In this document: one piece after another, positions 48,551-60,000 of the stretch
How the letters are laid out: every line of letters starts with the position of its first letter
Numbering within the stretch: the first letter of the stretch is position 1
Assembly (NCBI GenBank): GCA_914767715.1
Contig: OU612068.1
Span: 25,608,001 to 25,668,000 of the forward strand
Direction: 5' to 3'
DNA length: 60,000 nucleotides
Source: Membranipora membranacea
Taxonomy: Eukaryota; Bryozoa; Gymnolaemata; Cheilostomatida; Membraniporidae
Notes under the pieces: generated by a model
What the model saw: only the letters and a program-made list of their open reading frames with translations
The model's database searches: none
What the model was told of the DNA's origin: nothing
Program-made: the position numbers and the translations under genes

Positions 48551-49202
48551 TATAGTCTAAATTATTAAAATTCATACATTATCATACCCTCTTATCTGGG
48601 GCCAGCTGTCATACAAATCATAATCTCTCCTCAAAAAAGGCATTTCTTTCTATTTAATTTACAGCAAACTTTACTATTTTTAAATTGAGATATTATGAGT
48701 TGTCTGCTTTATTACAAAGTACAGATAATTGTTAATGAAGTGCTAATGCATTATCAAGATTTGAAGTAGCCTTATCACCAGCCACATTTGTTATCAAAGA
48801 CAAAACGCAGTCGTCCAGTGGCGTTAATATTTTTCTAAAAACAAGCTCCACACTATAACTTTGCTATATTAGTAGAAACGATGGGGTGACTGAAAAAAAT
48901 TACATCTGCCACTATATAAGTGATACCGATGTTTTATTTTCCTAACAGAATGTTCACAAACGATGCATATGATTGAAAAAACCTAAGGCTAGGGTGAGTT
49001 TCATCCTGGTATGTAATCGTGTCACTTGGTTATAAAAAGTATCGTATGTATGAATGATATTTACCACTATTATGGACAAGACAGTGCTCATGGTAGAAAA
49101 AGTATAATATTTGAGTTTTGAAACTTTGTTCCACGGTACAACCAGCAATTTAACCTGAGTAAAAATAATACATTAATAATAGAAAATAATTTGCTATTGA
49201 GT
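48551..49202. other. 3' flank of the SLC46-like gene
   Basis: AT-rich. AATAAA on the minus strand at 48,938-48,933 could end the SLC46-like transcript, about 265 bases after its stop. Confidence 0.4.
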
Positions 49203-52200
49203 CTAAGATGAGTCATCAGGCATATTTTGATCCTTGTCGTAAAAATAAGCTATTACAGAGGTGACAATCATCGAGCAAACATGGAAAAAAGCACAGATCG
49301 CTAAAAACATACCTGGCCAAAATAAGAGCGACTCAGAATAGATCTCTTTAGTCAAAATAGAAATTACATTATTTAAGAAGCATTGAAGAATCCCATCAAA
49401 TGCAAAAAAACTACCAAACTCATGATCCGAGCAAATCCAAGTCTGTAATGCACGCACCAATCCAAAGTAGGATGTTTCTGTTAACAAGAACGTAGCTCCA
49501 ATCCACATGGACTTTGGAATTGCCGCTATAGACATAATTGTATACCCGATGACTTGAGATATGGCACATCCAATAGCAAAATTGAATTGATCAGGGTTCA
49601 AGAACCGTTTAAGTAAGAAAACTAGCAGAGGCCCTCCAAAGCTCTTTACTGCACTTCTGTACCCATCAAATGTAGAATACTCGCTCATGGTAAGCCCTCG
49701 CTCTTTGATGAAGTACAAGAAACTCCCGGCGATCGAACAATTCACGGTCATGATCGGTAGAGCGTACATGACAAAACTCAAGTTCAACAACATGCGTTGG
49801 TAGCCTGGCCGTTTTCGATACACAGTTCTGAAAACATTAGTTACATGGGAAAACCCGACAACATCTCGCCATGTTGTAGATTGATTACTGGGGTTTACAA
49901 CATCAGTGAAGAACACAAGTGCTATTATCAAAGGTAGCACAGAGATTCCGGCTGTAATGTATGTTAGCGTATCTAGCCCATAGTTATCTATGATGAATCC
50001 GTTTGCTAATGTCCCGACCAAGCTGCCGACTAGCACTGTACCCTCAGCTACTGTCATGTAAATAGCCCTTGTCTCTAGTGAGGTAATGAGACCAAGGTAG
50101 CTGAGCATTGCCATCACAACCTAAAATTTGAACGTGAACAAAATGGAAGATGTGGGTGCCTGAGCTGGAAAGCAACAGTCAGAGTTAATGCATATTTCTG
50201 TTGCCCTTGCATTTATTAGTTTAAATATTCATCTTAGTGACAATGACAAGATGAAAATGTTAATAGATTCGTAGCTTGAATTGTGACAGAACCTTAAACC
50301 AATGTTTTACAAGACTTAAATTAAATCTGATATTTGTCTTCCAGAGACTGCCTGCTACCAAAGAAACTTGTATGATCATTTATAAGTTTGGTGCAGAAAT
50401 ATTTTCAAAGGTGATCCATAAGAAACAGAACACCAGTAGGCTGAATGACAATGCTATGAGTGTCATGCTTATAATTTACTGGAAAGAGAGGGCAACTTCT
50501 TAGTTTACCTACTCCACTCGTAGTCAATGATGCCAGCAGGGAGGGTGGGATACCTAACCTCCCTGATGCCAGGGACTTTGGGACATGTTCCAAAGTCCCT
50601 GATTATACACACATGCATATTGACTAGCCATAGAATTCTATCTACAATATATGAGAGCAGATTCTTTCTAGCACACCTACCATATAATAACCTCCAAACA
50701 TAGTGTTGAGGATAGGGTACGCAAGCACTGATGTCATCGGCCAGCCAATAAACTGAGGGGTGGCAAGTAGAGCGATATAAATAGTAGCAATCATCATTCC
50801 TATTAGAGGTAGAACCAGAGGTAACTTATGCCCAACTCTGTCACAATATGAACTCAGCATCAAGTTAGTCAACATCGAGAGTGGTATCTGTAACAGTCTC
50901 ACATAGATTGCCCATGTGGCCTCCTCTTTCTGTAAGATGTGTATGACAAAAGTATGAAAAAACACGACTAAGAATTGAATTGTAGAAATGGTGGTTGCAA
51001 CTAGAGCTGGGAATTTTATAATAAGTACTGGTATACATGCAGCATTGTATATATATAATTTCTTGGCAAACTAAGCAATAACTTTTGGGTCGACGAAGAC
51101 CTGTTTTATATGATGCGTACATGCAAAAAGGTCTGAATTTCTGTCAAGCGCTGCACTATCCAAAGCCATAGATATAAAAAGGGAGTCTTCAGCTCTATGT
51201 TTTTTATATTATAATACGAGGACCTGTGCAGGCAGTTAATGTACTTCTGACACAAAATACATCGAAAAAGTTTAAAGCTTTTTAGATAATTATGAGGGGA
51301 GTTGATGTGTTTTATTGTTTTGATTTTTAACAGGACTATCAATATATTGGATCAATGCCAATAGTGATGAACTCATTACCGAAAGTACACTTGGATATTG
51401 ACCTTAGATGAAGATAAAGTAGTAAATTTGTTCTGATATCATAGCAGTGATGAGTAAGTGTTTACTTCTAGTGAAGATTATAAATTTTAGTACAAGAGTA
51501 CAAATAGATTACCCTCAACTAGTATATCTATATAATAGGTTTTATACTACAACAGTATGGTTCAATGTCCTGGCTGACAAGTTAACATTATGATTTAGTC
51601 ATCTGAGTGCTATATGACATTTATCGATGATGAATTTAAATAAGAAATAGCCTGACTGTTACTAGTGATTGAAGATATCTTGGTTTAGCAAAGAAGACAG
51701 CCTATTTCCAGATACTACCATTGTTGAATAATCCCATACCTTGAGACATAATATCATGTATACAACGATTGCCAATTCAAGATATCTCTGGCCATAACAT
51801 ATCAAGCATTCATTTTAGGAATGGTTAATGTTGTCATGCCACAAACACGCATTTGCAGCCGTCTGAGCACTTAGACTTCCTCTATACAGAGATCGATGTG
51901 CTGTAACTTGTAAGTACTCAGCTATGGTGTTGGTACCACAGGTACTGCATGAAAGCGCTGCATCTCCAGTGTTGCAGCCTCAAGCAATGGATGGGGGTGG
52001 AGGGTGGAAGCAAGTCCCAAACAAATGTCTACTTCACCTCCAGGTTCCAGCTCTTCCAACAATGCTTGTGAGAAAAAGGGAATCTCATGTACGTATCAAA
52101 GCTTGTCAAGACAGCCTCCATTTACACCTGTACCACAGCGGCGTGAAACTTTGAGCCCAACCCGAGAAACCTATCGAAACTATCGATCAAAACCATTTGC

Positions 52201-52535
52201 ATCATCAAAATACATTTTGCAGATGCTTGTAAGTAACTAACCTGTAAGTCAGCGTGTGAAGAAGTAAAGTTACTATCGCTGCAAAGTGACAGGTTGTGAA
52301 AGCGTTGGTAGCACAGTTTGTTGTAGTAGATTGATTCTGCTGTGACTGAGTTGATTGCATCAACCAGGAAGAAAAATGTAGAGATGGCTAGAACAGGCCA
52401 AGGTGAGACTGGAATCTTACATATCCAAGGCTGGACAGAAGTCGATGTTGGTACTGATGGATCTTCATCGCTGTTGCCAGGTGAATCTTCAATCAATGTT
52501 TTATTTGATTCTACAGTAGGTACTCTGTTATCCAT
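49203..52535 (-). CDS. SLC46-like solute transporter (486 aa)
   Basis: Major facilitator of the SLC46 (proton-coupled folate transporter-like) family. Three exons on the minus strand: 52535-52242, 50929-50681, 50120-49203, all joining in phase 0. The N-terminus is cytosolic and acidic/serine-rich, followed by TM1 (WPVLAISTFFFLVDAI), then the loop YYNKLCYQRFHNLSLCSDSNF, a typical SLC46 pattern with cysteines and glycosylation sequons. Exon 2 carries SYCDRVGHKLPLVLPLIG, the family's loop-2 motif. Exon 3 encodes the C-terminal half with ETRAIYMTVAEG and GSLVGTLANGFIID. The last residues are DDSS. Substrate not assigned. Introns 1 and 2 contain no recognised gene; intron 2 holds two mini-hairpins. 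Confidence 0.88.
50537..50565. repeat. CAGGGA...TCCCTG mini-hairpin, copy 2
   Basis: CAGGGAGG/CCTCCCTG around a 13-nt loop; flanked on both sides by ATGCCAG (50,530-50,536 and 50,566-50,572), a likely target duplication. Confidence 0.65.
50570..50601. repeat. CAGGGA...TCCCTG mini-hairpin, copy 3
   Basis: CAGGGACTTTGG/CCAAAGTCCCTG with an 8-nt loop. It overlaps the right flank of copy 2, so the two look nested or adjacent. Confidence 0.65.
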
Positions 52536-54480
52536 GATGTTCTATGCTACTCTAAATTAGCAGAACGAAGAACAAAGGGTTAGCAAATCACAGCAATGGG
52601 AGTTGTTGTAATTGAATTAAACTATGTTCCTTTGGCATGTAAACTGAATAACTGAGAGCCGCTGGTGGATAAAAGTTTTTGTTCACCATTTGATAGCATC
52701 AGGTCTCAATCCCCAAGAATCACTTAATCCACCGATTTATTGAATGAAGTAGTAAAATATGCAGAAGAAGTTGCTCACTACGGCTCAAAATTACTAGTAA
52801 CTACTTCAGCATTGCATCCTCTCAATAGAAACAATAAATCATAACCATTTGTTTTTGTTATGATAAAATCAAAGAGATCAAAATACAGCCACATCTAAGA
52901 GATCACATCACTTTCTGACCTTGTACTGATTCATTGATTTTTTTTTAGTTCGCATGTTATCTTGATTAGTGAACTCGGGAGAATTTTTTTAAATCTATCA
53001 ATTTTGCATGAACTATATATATCATGAGTTAAAATTACTATATAGCAGAAATATATGTAAAATATCCAAGCTCTGGCATCGACAAAGATCGGGTCTCATC
53101 AATTGGCAGCCATGAAAATATCAGTTGATAGTAAAAGTGATGTACACGCACCAACCACATTTTACAAAATTTACAATTGCATACCATGATTCATTTGTGA
53201 TAGAGTTGGTCATAATCTAGCCACCTATAGCCTTGTCACACGATAAGGCACCTACCTAAAACCTCAAGTTGGTCAATTGGTGGAATATTGTTGAATTATT
53301 AACATACTGGCAAAGATTTTAAATACTGGGATGAATATGATGAATACAGCTGCTTATGAATGACATGACATACCTTTTTCCTTCCTGTGTCGAGTGTCAA
53401 ATCCAGCATATATAGTAGGGATCCATATCTGGAGCTTGGTCACTGTTACTCATCATCGAGCAATACATAGTCCAAAATGAAGTTGCAGCTGGGCTATACT
53501 GTGCCTTACTGAAGCCATGACTATCTCACAGAGTAAGGATATTATATTTATATCCTTACTCTGTGATATTATCCTCTATACAGTATTTACATTCTTTGTT
53601 ATCCTTCTGCCTACTCAGTGACTCAGTTTACTAACAGCAAATTTCAATGTGCTACACAGTCTTATTTTCTTTCATGTTAACCAACTTTGATAATAATCCA
53701 TTATATGAATAGAAGGGACCTGACTAGATTAGCTGTAGTAAACAACAACCAACAACAATTACATAATAGATCAATGAATGACCTACATTTATTAGAGCCG
53801 CAAACTCGTGCCCTGTGCCGTCCTGCGCAGGCCCTGGCAGTGAGTGCTGGGGGGGGGGGGGGGGAAACTTTTTCCGATTCGGTAATTTTGCGTGGGTATT
53901 TTTTGTGACAGTAGGCCTGCGCCCTGCATGTGCATAAAATCGATGACATGGCAGCTTAATATCAATAGGGAGTCAGCTCCTGCACAACTATAGATCACGC
54001 TCCAAGGCTACAACTACAGTGCGATATACTTTCTGTTTCTAGCTAGTAATAGTTTTGCTTATTCCTTAGCTCAAGCATGCATGCTCCTATACAGATGAAG
54101 ATGAATTATTTTTCATGTAGAAGATTCGCCATCTATGCTCAGACAAATAATATCATGCAATTAGACATAGAGCGCTGCCAGTTTTCTGATCTTGATTCAC
54201 CAAATTAAATACTGTGAGATTTATGAAATCAGTATAAATCAACTTTAGGAATGCATATCTGCTGTCAAGTGGACCTTTATTTTAATCACTGAGTTGGATT
54301 ATAGAAAAAAAGAAGCTCAAATTGCATTAGTTGAGTTGGGTGTTAGGTTACATAAGTTGTAAAATCCTTCTTACTAGAATAAAATAATGGAGATTAAGAT
54401 GTGATAGAGAATAGCAGCCTCAAGGTCAGTCTTGAAGATAAGATAAGATTATAGTAGCATTCGGAGATATAAAACAGTTT
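52536..54480. other. Intergenic stretch
   Basis: No gene recognised. The SLC46-like promoter should lie at the left end. Contains a palindrome (53,526) and a G tract of about 17 near 53,850. Confidence 0.5.
53526..53566. repeat. TCACAGAG palindrome, copy 4
   Basis: 41 bp with perfect arms TCACAGAGTAAGGATAT/ATATCCTTACTCTGTGA and a longer AT centre than the other copies. Confidence 0.8.
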
Positions 54481-54699
54481 TAGCTACTGATTGGCCCAAA
54501 GCTGTTCAGGGTTCAAAATTGTTACAGACCTGGAAACGTTTAACTGACTTATGAGAAACAAGTTTCCTAAGTCGCAGCTTGATGCTGGTGCTGGAGACTT
54601 TGCCAACGAAGGTAAATACGAAGGTAAATATAGATTTTGATTTATCCATGAATGATTATCTTCTACGACAATAGAGCTCTGGCTGCCAAGTGAATTTAC

Positions 54700-55740
54700 A
54701 TCAATCATCTCTATATTATGCTACAATCCATTTACTGGACAATCTCGACTAAACCAAACCCAAATGCGCCAACATTGAATATAACTGAAGATGCTGTCGT
54801 CAAACAATTAAAGCGGCTGAATTCAGGAAAAGGTGCCGGCCCTGATGGACTCATCCCTAAGGTTATCAAGCTGTGCGCCGATCAATTAGCCGCCATCATT
54901 ACAAGACTATTCAAAAATTCTCTAGATTCAGAAACGGCACCTAAAATATGGAAAACTGCATCATCAAACCTCTACCTAAAATCACCAAACCTGATCAGCT
55001 GAAGCACTTCAGACCTATAGCACTGACAAGCTGCTTATGCAAAACCATGGAACGCCTACTTAAAACATACATAACTGAGAATACACCATTAGATAAACAC
55101 CAGTTTGCCTACAGAGCACGCCGCTCCACCCAGGATGCCGTATTATGCCTCACAACTACTGTCACCAACTTCAGAGACCAACACTCATCATATTATGCAC
55201 GCTGCCTCTTCTTAGACTTTTCATCGGCATTCAACACCATAGATATCAGGCATCTACTACCAGAGCTGCAACATCTTGATTCACATGTAACAAACTGGGT
55301 AGCAAGCTTCTTGACCTGCAGAATGCAAAGAACAATAGTCAAAAATATCATGTCTCAATCTATCACAACATATACAGGAACACCACAAGGCTCAGTACTC
55401 AGTCCTCCATTGTTTTCCATCTATACTAATCGGCTAGTCTCTGAGTGCAGTAACGTTACAATACTTAAATACGCAGACATGACACCTGCATAATAGGATG
55501 TATTTCAGACAATAATGATCTGCAGGCATATTTCGATGAGATTAACAGAGTGTCAATATTATGTAAACAACTAGATCTTTCTTTAAATCCATCCAAAACT
55601 CAAGAAATACTTTTGTGTACCAAAAGAGATAAGCCCGACGGTCCAACTCTGCAATTAGACGGTATAGAAATTGAACTATGTGAGAATGTTGATTTTTGCT
55701 ATCTGGAGCACAAAATTGAAGGTCATTGGAAGGTCAGTTA
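54700..55740 (+). mobile_element. CR1-like LINE reverse transcriptase fragment, frameshifted
   Basis: Reverse transcriptase domain of a CR1/Jockey-type LINE. 54,718-54,958 encodes the GKGAGPDGLIPKVIK motif. The frame then shifts, and 54,960-55,490 continues with FRPIALTSC, FLDFSSAFNTID and GTPQGSVLSP. A single-base shift falls inside the catalytic YADD motif near 55,480, after which the domain continues in another frame to about 55,730. No endonuclease or 5' part. Dead element. Confidence 0.85.
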
Positions 55741-55856
55741 AAAGTAGGCGTGTACATTTATTTGTTTGTAAACAAAACCACATGGGCGGCATCTTCGTAT
55801 GTGATGTGAGTATGATGAAGGAGTTAACTCCTTGGTATGATGCAGCCTGTCCATGA

Positions 55857-55899
<43 letters not shown>
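55857..55899. repeat. (TA)n microsatellite
   Basis: About 21 uninterrupted TA dinucleotides directly after the LINE fragment. Confidence 0.95.
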
Positions 55900-55902
<3 letters not shown>

Positions 55903-56021
55903 TGTAATATAGTGTTATACAGTGTGTCCAGCCTAGTGCTATGTGGTTTTTCTTTTCCTCACTTCATTTCCAACTCAACCATGCTGCAACAAACTAGGAA
56001 GTTTTCATCATCATTCTATCA

Positions 56022-57010
56022 GAGTGTGAAATTGAGCAGGGTATAAAATATGTCCATCATAGAGCATTCACTGCATACGAAAAATCACTGGATGAGCTCA
56101 ATTGTGGTATGCTGTTACTTCGCTAAGGTTTTTTTTATTTATTTTCTTTTGCTATCATAAATAGATCGTTTATAAGAACCTTTTTTAAAGTTTTAACAGG
56201 AAAAACAAATGGCGTTTGGTAGAGTATTGAGGGTCTGAATAGATTTCAGACTTCATACGATTAGGAGATGAGCTGAGGAATGATCGCAGAGTTATTACAT
56301 TTCTTTGCTTTCAAGAATAACCGGGTTTTCTTATTTATTGAGAGCATGGATTCATTCACCGAGGCATCAAAGAAAGCTTAATTCTGCTAGTATGGCGTAA
56401 AAAATTAGATTATTCGTTCAACTTGTTTCCGGCTGCTGACTGTTATTTACCTATTGTTGTAGATCCATTTGGTATTGGTGAAAAAAAAAATATGATGAGG
56501 AAGATCGACCTTACATGACTGTCGGACACAGAGCTGTCCTTTATTGTCAGCACGGAAAAGACCAGCATGTGAATGACAAGCGAAAATATGCAGAGGACAT
56601 CATGGTATGGTTATACAATCTGGATGTAATAACAGTTTGAAGTTGCCTTTATGTTTCGTTGAGTTTTATTTTTGAGTTCTATGTCTCTTAAATGATTTTT
56701 GCATCTATCATTTGGTTTTAAAATTTAATCTGATGATCAATCTACCAAAACTTTGATAGCCCTGTCGGTATCTAGAACAAGTTTAGTAAGTTAGCTAGTT
56801 TAGTAATACCCTACGCCATCAGGGAACAAACTTGTTTTAGTCAGCATCCACAATATGATTGTTCTACATTACTGTCACTGTTCATTGCTGTAGGAAGAAT
56901 CAGATCATCCGGGGACCATCAAGAGACGACAGCTCATTCAGGACAGTTATAAACTGGATTGCCCCGCAAAGGCTCATATCTCCCAGAGAATACTATATAC
57001 AATGCACAAG
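56022..57010 (+). CDS. Possible gene fragment with CARF-like zinc-binding motif
   Basis: Three exon-like blocks with AG/GT borders. 56,022-56,108 encodes EIEQGIKYVHHRAFTAYEKS, 56,463-56,604 encodes GHRAVLYCQHGKDQH, and 56,894-57,010 (39 codons) encodes KRRQLIQDSYKLDCPAKAHI. The pattern of an aromatic/basic N-part and a CPA-x-hydrophobic motif resembles CARF/ALS2CR8- or MULE-associated zinc-binding domains. A run of ten A at 56,481-56,490 throws the second block out of frame with its upstream acceptor, so this is a pseudogene, a homopolymer error, or a mis-set acceptor. No downstream exons recognised. Confidence 0.4.
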
Positions 57011-57089
57011 GTAAATGTTCATTCTTACTTATAACCATCGTATGGATCTTCAGTAGCTTACTATCTCTAAACGTGACCAAAGTAACCTA

Positions 57090-57160
57090 AACATTATATT
57101 CACCGGTTTGGTGTTATCGGGTTGATCAACTGAGCTACCACTAGGGTATTAGATTGGTAA
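57090..57160 (-). mobile_element. tRNA-like SINE fragment
   Basis: The minus strand reads TAGTGGTAGCTCAGTTGATC, a tRNA A-box region. No convincing B box. Confidence 0.35.
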
Positions 57161-57604
57161 ATAAAGTAATATTACATAAGATAATAACCTATGTTTAACG
57201 CTCTACAGCTTCAATATAGTACCAAAGAGTTTAGATAAACTCCAACTCCTTGATTGTACACACAGCAGAGAATTTAGGGCTTTGTGCAACCCCTTGATCA
57301 GTACACTTCACTTTCATTGCCCTGGTTAGGAAAGCTGGTTGGACCAAGGAGTTGGGCACTATATTCTGTTGCATACTTATGATAATAGTTATCACATTGC
57401 TACTTCCAGCCCAAGGGGTTTCCCCTACAGCAGTCTATTAGGGAGCACCTACATGAGGGAATTCCATAGAGTGTTCAGCCAATGATGTCACCTTATTAAA
57501 TAGCCAATCAGATCCACCTCCAACTCAGTGCTTAACCATAAACCAATCAAAGTTGATCTTTCTTACACCAATCAAATCAAGGAACTTAGTCAATTGACCT
57601 TCTA

Positions 57605-58255
57605 ATGACCTTCAATTTTGTGCTCCAGATAGCAAAAATCGAGAATGTTAAGTACCTTGGAGTTTTAATTGATAATAAATTACATTTTGAGTCTCATGTT
57701 GATTATCTTGTTACCAAAGCCTCTCAGAGGATGCATATTGTAAGAACCTTTTGTCACACTAGTACCGAACTTCTCTCATCAATGCTATTTAAAAGTTTTA
57801 TTGTTTCTGTTCTTACATACTGTCTGCCTGTTTTGTACACCTCCATTTATGCTAAAGATAAGAAACGACTGAGAAAGTTTTTCAAAGACGCTAATAATCT
57901 GAATATTCTAAACATAAGTGACCTTGATGGCATTATAGATAATAGAACCAAAAACCTGATACTGAACTACATACTTGATGACGACCATTTCATAAATGAC
58001 TTTTTAGGAAGATACAGGACAATAAAATATAGGTCTTCTTGGGGGAGAGACAGCTTTTTACGCAACATGATCTTATCCGGTGGGCCGTCGGACGAGGGGC
58101 AAAAGTCTGGGGGGCTCAGACTAATTTAAACCTAATCCACGATCAGATGTCTCCTTTTCTTCATGTACTTTTTTTTTCTCTTTGTATCAAACACCGAATT
58201 TCGCAACATACTTGTATGTATGTCAGTGACAAATAAACCAATCAATCAATCAAGC
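57605..58255 (+). mobile_element. CR1-like LINE 3' end
   Basis: The C-terminal part of a LINE ORF2 (YLGVLIDNKLHFESH, SFIVSVLTYCLPVLY) stays open for ~170 codons to a stop at 58,127-58,129. It is followed by a ~125-bp 3' UTR with AATAAA and a terminal CAAT repeat. 5' truncated; a separate insertion from the fragment at 54,700. Confidence 0.85.
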
Positions 58256-58521
58256 TCTATTACTTTCGGGTAGATAATTGTTTGTCCAAAAATTAGGCTT
58301 TGTCTCCCCTGAGACTAGTAAAAAGTATTGCGGACTAAAGCTTAAAAATTTTATGTTTGTTACATAATTCACATAAATTTACAGAATACCTCAGCAATAA
58401 TATTAATGTTTTTTGAATAATGTATTATAAATAATTCCACATACTGGTGTTTGGTGATTTCACACTTGGTTTTGTAAATTAGTTTTGGAGCTGGGTATTT
58501 TTTGACATGGAATAGCAACTC

Positions 58522-58685
58522 ATACTTACCTGGCACAGGGGCATCTAGGATCAACAAGCTAGATCCCCCAAGAAGAGGCCTTACCATTGCACTTCGGTTT
58601 GGCTGGCGCTTGCGATTGCCCCAAATGTGGGTAACTCGGGTGCGTAATTTTTGGTAGTGGGGGACTGCGTTCGCGCTATCCCCTA
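58522..58685 (+). ncRNA. RNU1: U1 spliceosomal snRNA
   Basis: 164 nt, the family's usual length. Begins ATACTTACCTG, the 5' splice-site recognition sequence. Stem-loop I has arms ATCTAG/CTAGAT and loop GATCAACAAG (U1-70K site; the consensus G at loop position 7 is C). Stem-loop II keeps ATTGCAC (U1A site). Sm site AATTTTTGG, then stem-loop IV GGGGGACTGCGTTCGCGC...CCCC. Almost certainly a real U1 gene. PSE and 3' box could not be placed. Confidence 0.95.
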
Positions 58686-58689
58686 GCAA

Positions 58690-60000
58690 TTAATGAATAG
58701 AAATACCCCATACAGCAGCAAATATCTTGTTATGGCTAGTGCTTCTTGCATCTTGAAACTGAGCTAGCCTTTCAAGGTGTCTAAAAGCATCCATGAAATT
58801 GAGATAATCAAAGTTGTTTCTCCAGCTAATCAGCTTCAAAACAAGCCCCAAATTGAGACTCTCGGACCACTACAATATTTGCTCATTATTTCGGAAAGCC
58901 TGGGTGAGAGGTCACATCAGATCAAGGTTAGCTGGATATCACAACTCAATGATACATTCACCTTAGCGCAACAGAGGCTGCGTTGTTAGCCTGTACTGTA
59001 TTGCTCTGTAAGTGACTGTCATAGAAATTTGAAAATACTTTTACTGATTACTCATTGCTTGTTTATAATGTGCATCATGTATCCTTTTTTTACAGCAATA
59101 TTTACTTAAATAACATACATTTGATACCACAGTCTGTAGAAGCAACAGTGCGCTGATCAATTCGAGATATGACTACTATTAATAATATGCAAGTTAATAG
59201 TCAATCAGATCAGGGAGAAGAGATTCTCCCTGATCTGATATATAATATACTGATTTTGTGAGGTCTTCACTTGAGTACATGTATCTGATGAAATGGCGAG
59301 CAAACCTTGTCAATTATGCTCTAATTTTGTACCAACACAGACAGTTATGAACTTACCATGCTCACTGATGAATGGTATGAGGATACAGGTGTGATTACGC
59401 GGAATATTCATTGGCAGCAGAATAACAAAATCAATCGCTTGACTTTTTTGTTTTGGGAGGGTTGGAATGTCATGTGCTGGTGTGCCCCTTTATCTACCTT
59501 GATTGATTGGATGAACCCAATAACGTCATTTGCTCTTTATTTTATCAAGTAACTTGCGCCTTGTGTAGCATTCATAGATCACAAGCATAGCCTGGTAAAT
59601 TTCCAAAATGTTTTCTAGTTCCATGTTAAGATAAATTTATTTTTGGAAAACCAATTCCGGAAACGGATGTGATGATTCTGCATCGATATGATTGGCCTAG
59701 GTAATGTAGGTCGGTAATAACGGTCCGTGTTTTTATCGCCCATCAGCCAAGTGTGTTCAAACCAAATTTTCACGGACGATATGCCCACAAACAAAATTCG
59801 GAAACGGAATCGCCAAGCAGTGAACACGAACCAGTGTGGACAGACCTTTAGATTGATAGGTGTTTCACAACCGAACTTTATTTTGCAATGGTTGCACTGG
59901 TTCAAGTAACAAGTTTTGTTCAATGTTTGTCGGGCAATGAAAGAAAGATTACTTTATTCACATGTTTTTTTAGCTAGGAAAATACTAGCCAATGTGTTGG
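58690..60000. other. Unassigned 3' end of window
   Basis: No gene, repeat family or RNA recognised apart from the palindrome at 59,204-59,239. Confidence 0.5.
59204..59239. repeat. CAGGGA...TCCCTG mini-hairpin, copy 4
   Basis: CAGGGAGAA/TTCTCCCTG around a 4-nt loop, with flanks ATCAGAT and ATCTGAT that extend the palindrome to 36 bp. Confidence 0.65.

Noticed and set aside
58369-58689. Minus-strand ORF over the U1 gene
   Set aside because: It is the antisense of a structured RNA gene and AT-rich flank; no protein similarity.

Overview
The window comes from an intron-rich animal genome, most likely a marine invertebrate. The evidence is a metazoan-type PRPF8 split into many small exons, SLC22 and SLC46 transporters, CR1-like LINE fragments, tRNA-derived SINE pieces, many small hairpin repeats and a canonical U1 snRNA. 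No species can be named from the sequence alone.

Region 1 (1-11,600, + strand) is the 3' two thirds of PRPF8, the central spliceosome protein: 26 exons encoding about 1,583 residues. About 20 of its 25 complete introns hold a snoRNA-like element. I count 16 C/D boxes, 3 H/ACA and one conserved block of unknown class. I label the families A-S. Those with recognisable rRNA complementarity are A (SNORD74-like), B (SNORD1/R38-like), D (U15/SNORD15), I (U14 domain-B-like), L (SNORD81-like) and O (SNORD36-region-like). Intron 1 also carries a TOP-type promoter/first-exon candidate near 573-649.

Region 2 (11,608-12,721) is a 1.1-kb foldback element. Region 3 (about 13,997-23,590, + strand) is a degenerate, colinear partial duplicate of PRPF8. 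It starts with a copy of the intron-1 promoter-like block. Its exons are broken, deleted or replaced, but the snoRNAs are kept in the same order and several are amplified (B x4, H x4, F/G x3, M x2). It reads as a protein-coding gene turned into a non-coding snoRNA host gene of the GAS5/UHG type. This is the most interesting system in the window.

Region 4 (25,648-36,093, - strand) is a complete nine-coding-exon SLC22-family organic ion transporter (566 aa). Region 5 (36,100-48,900) is gene-poor, with hairpin elements, a LINE remnant and a tRNA-derived SINE piece. Region 6 (49,203-52,535, - strand) is a three-exon SLC46-like transporter (486 aa). Region 7 (54,480-58,255) holds two CR1-like LINE fragments, a TA microsatellite and a possible gene fragment with a CARF-like zinc-binding motif. 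Region 8 is an intact-looking 164-nt U1 snRNA gene at 58,522-58,685 (+); the rest to 60,000 shows no recognised gene.

How the parts relate: PRPF8, its intronic guide RNAs, the derived host gene and U1 all serve RNA processing. The guides modify 18S/28S rRNA, while PRPF8 and U1 act in splicing. The transporters are unrelated neighbours. All rRNA target statements are complementarities recognised from memory and need an alignment to confirm.
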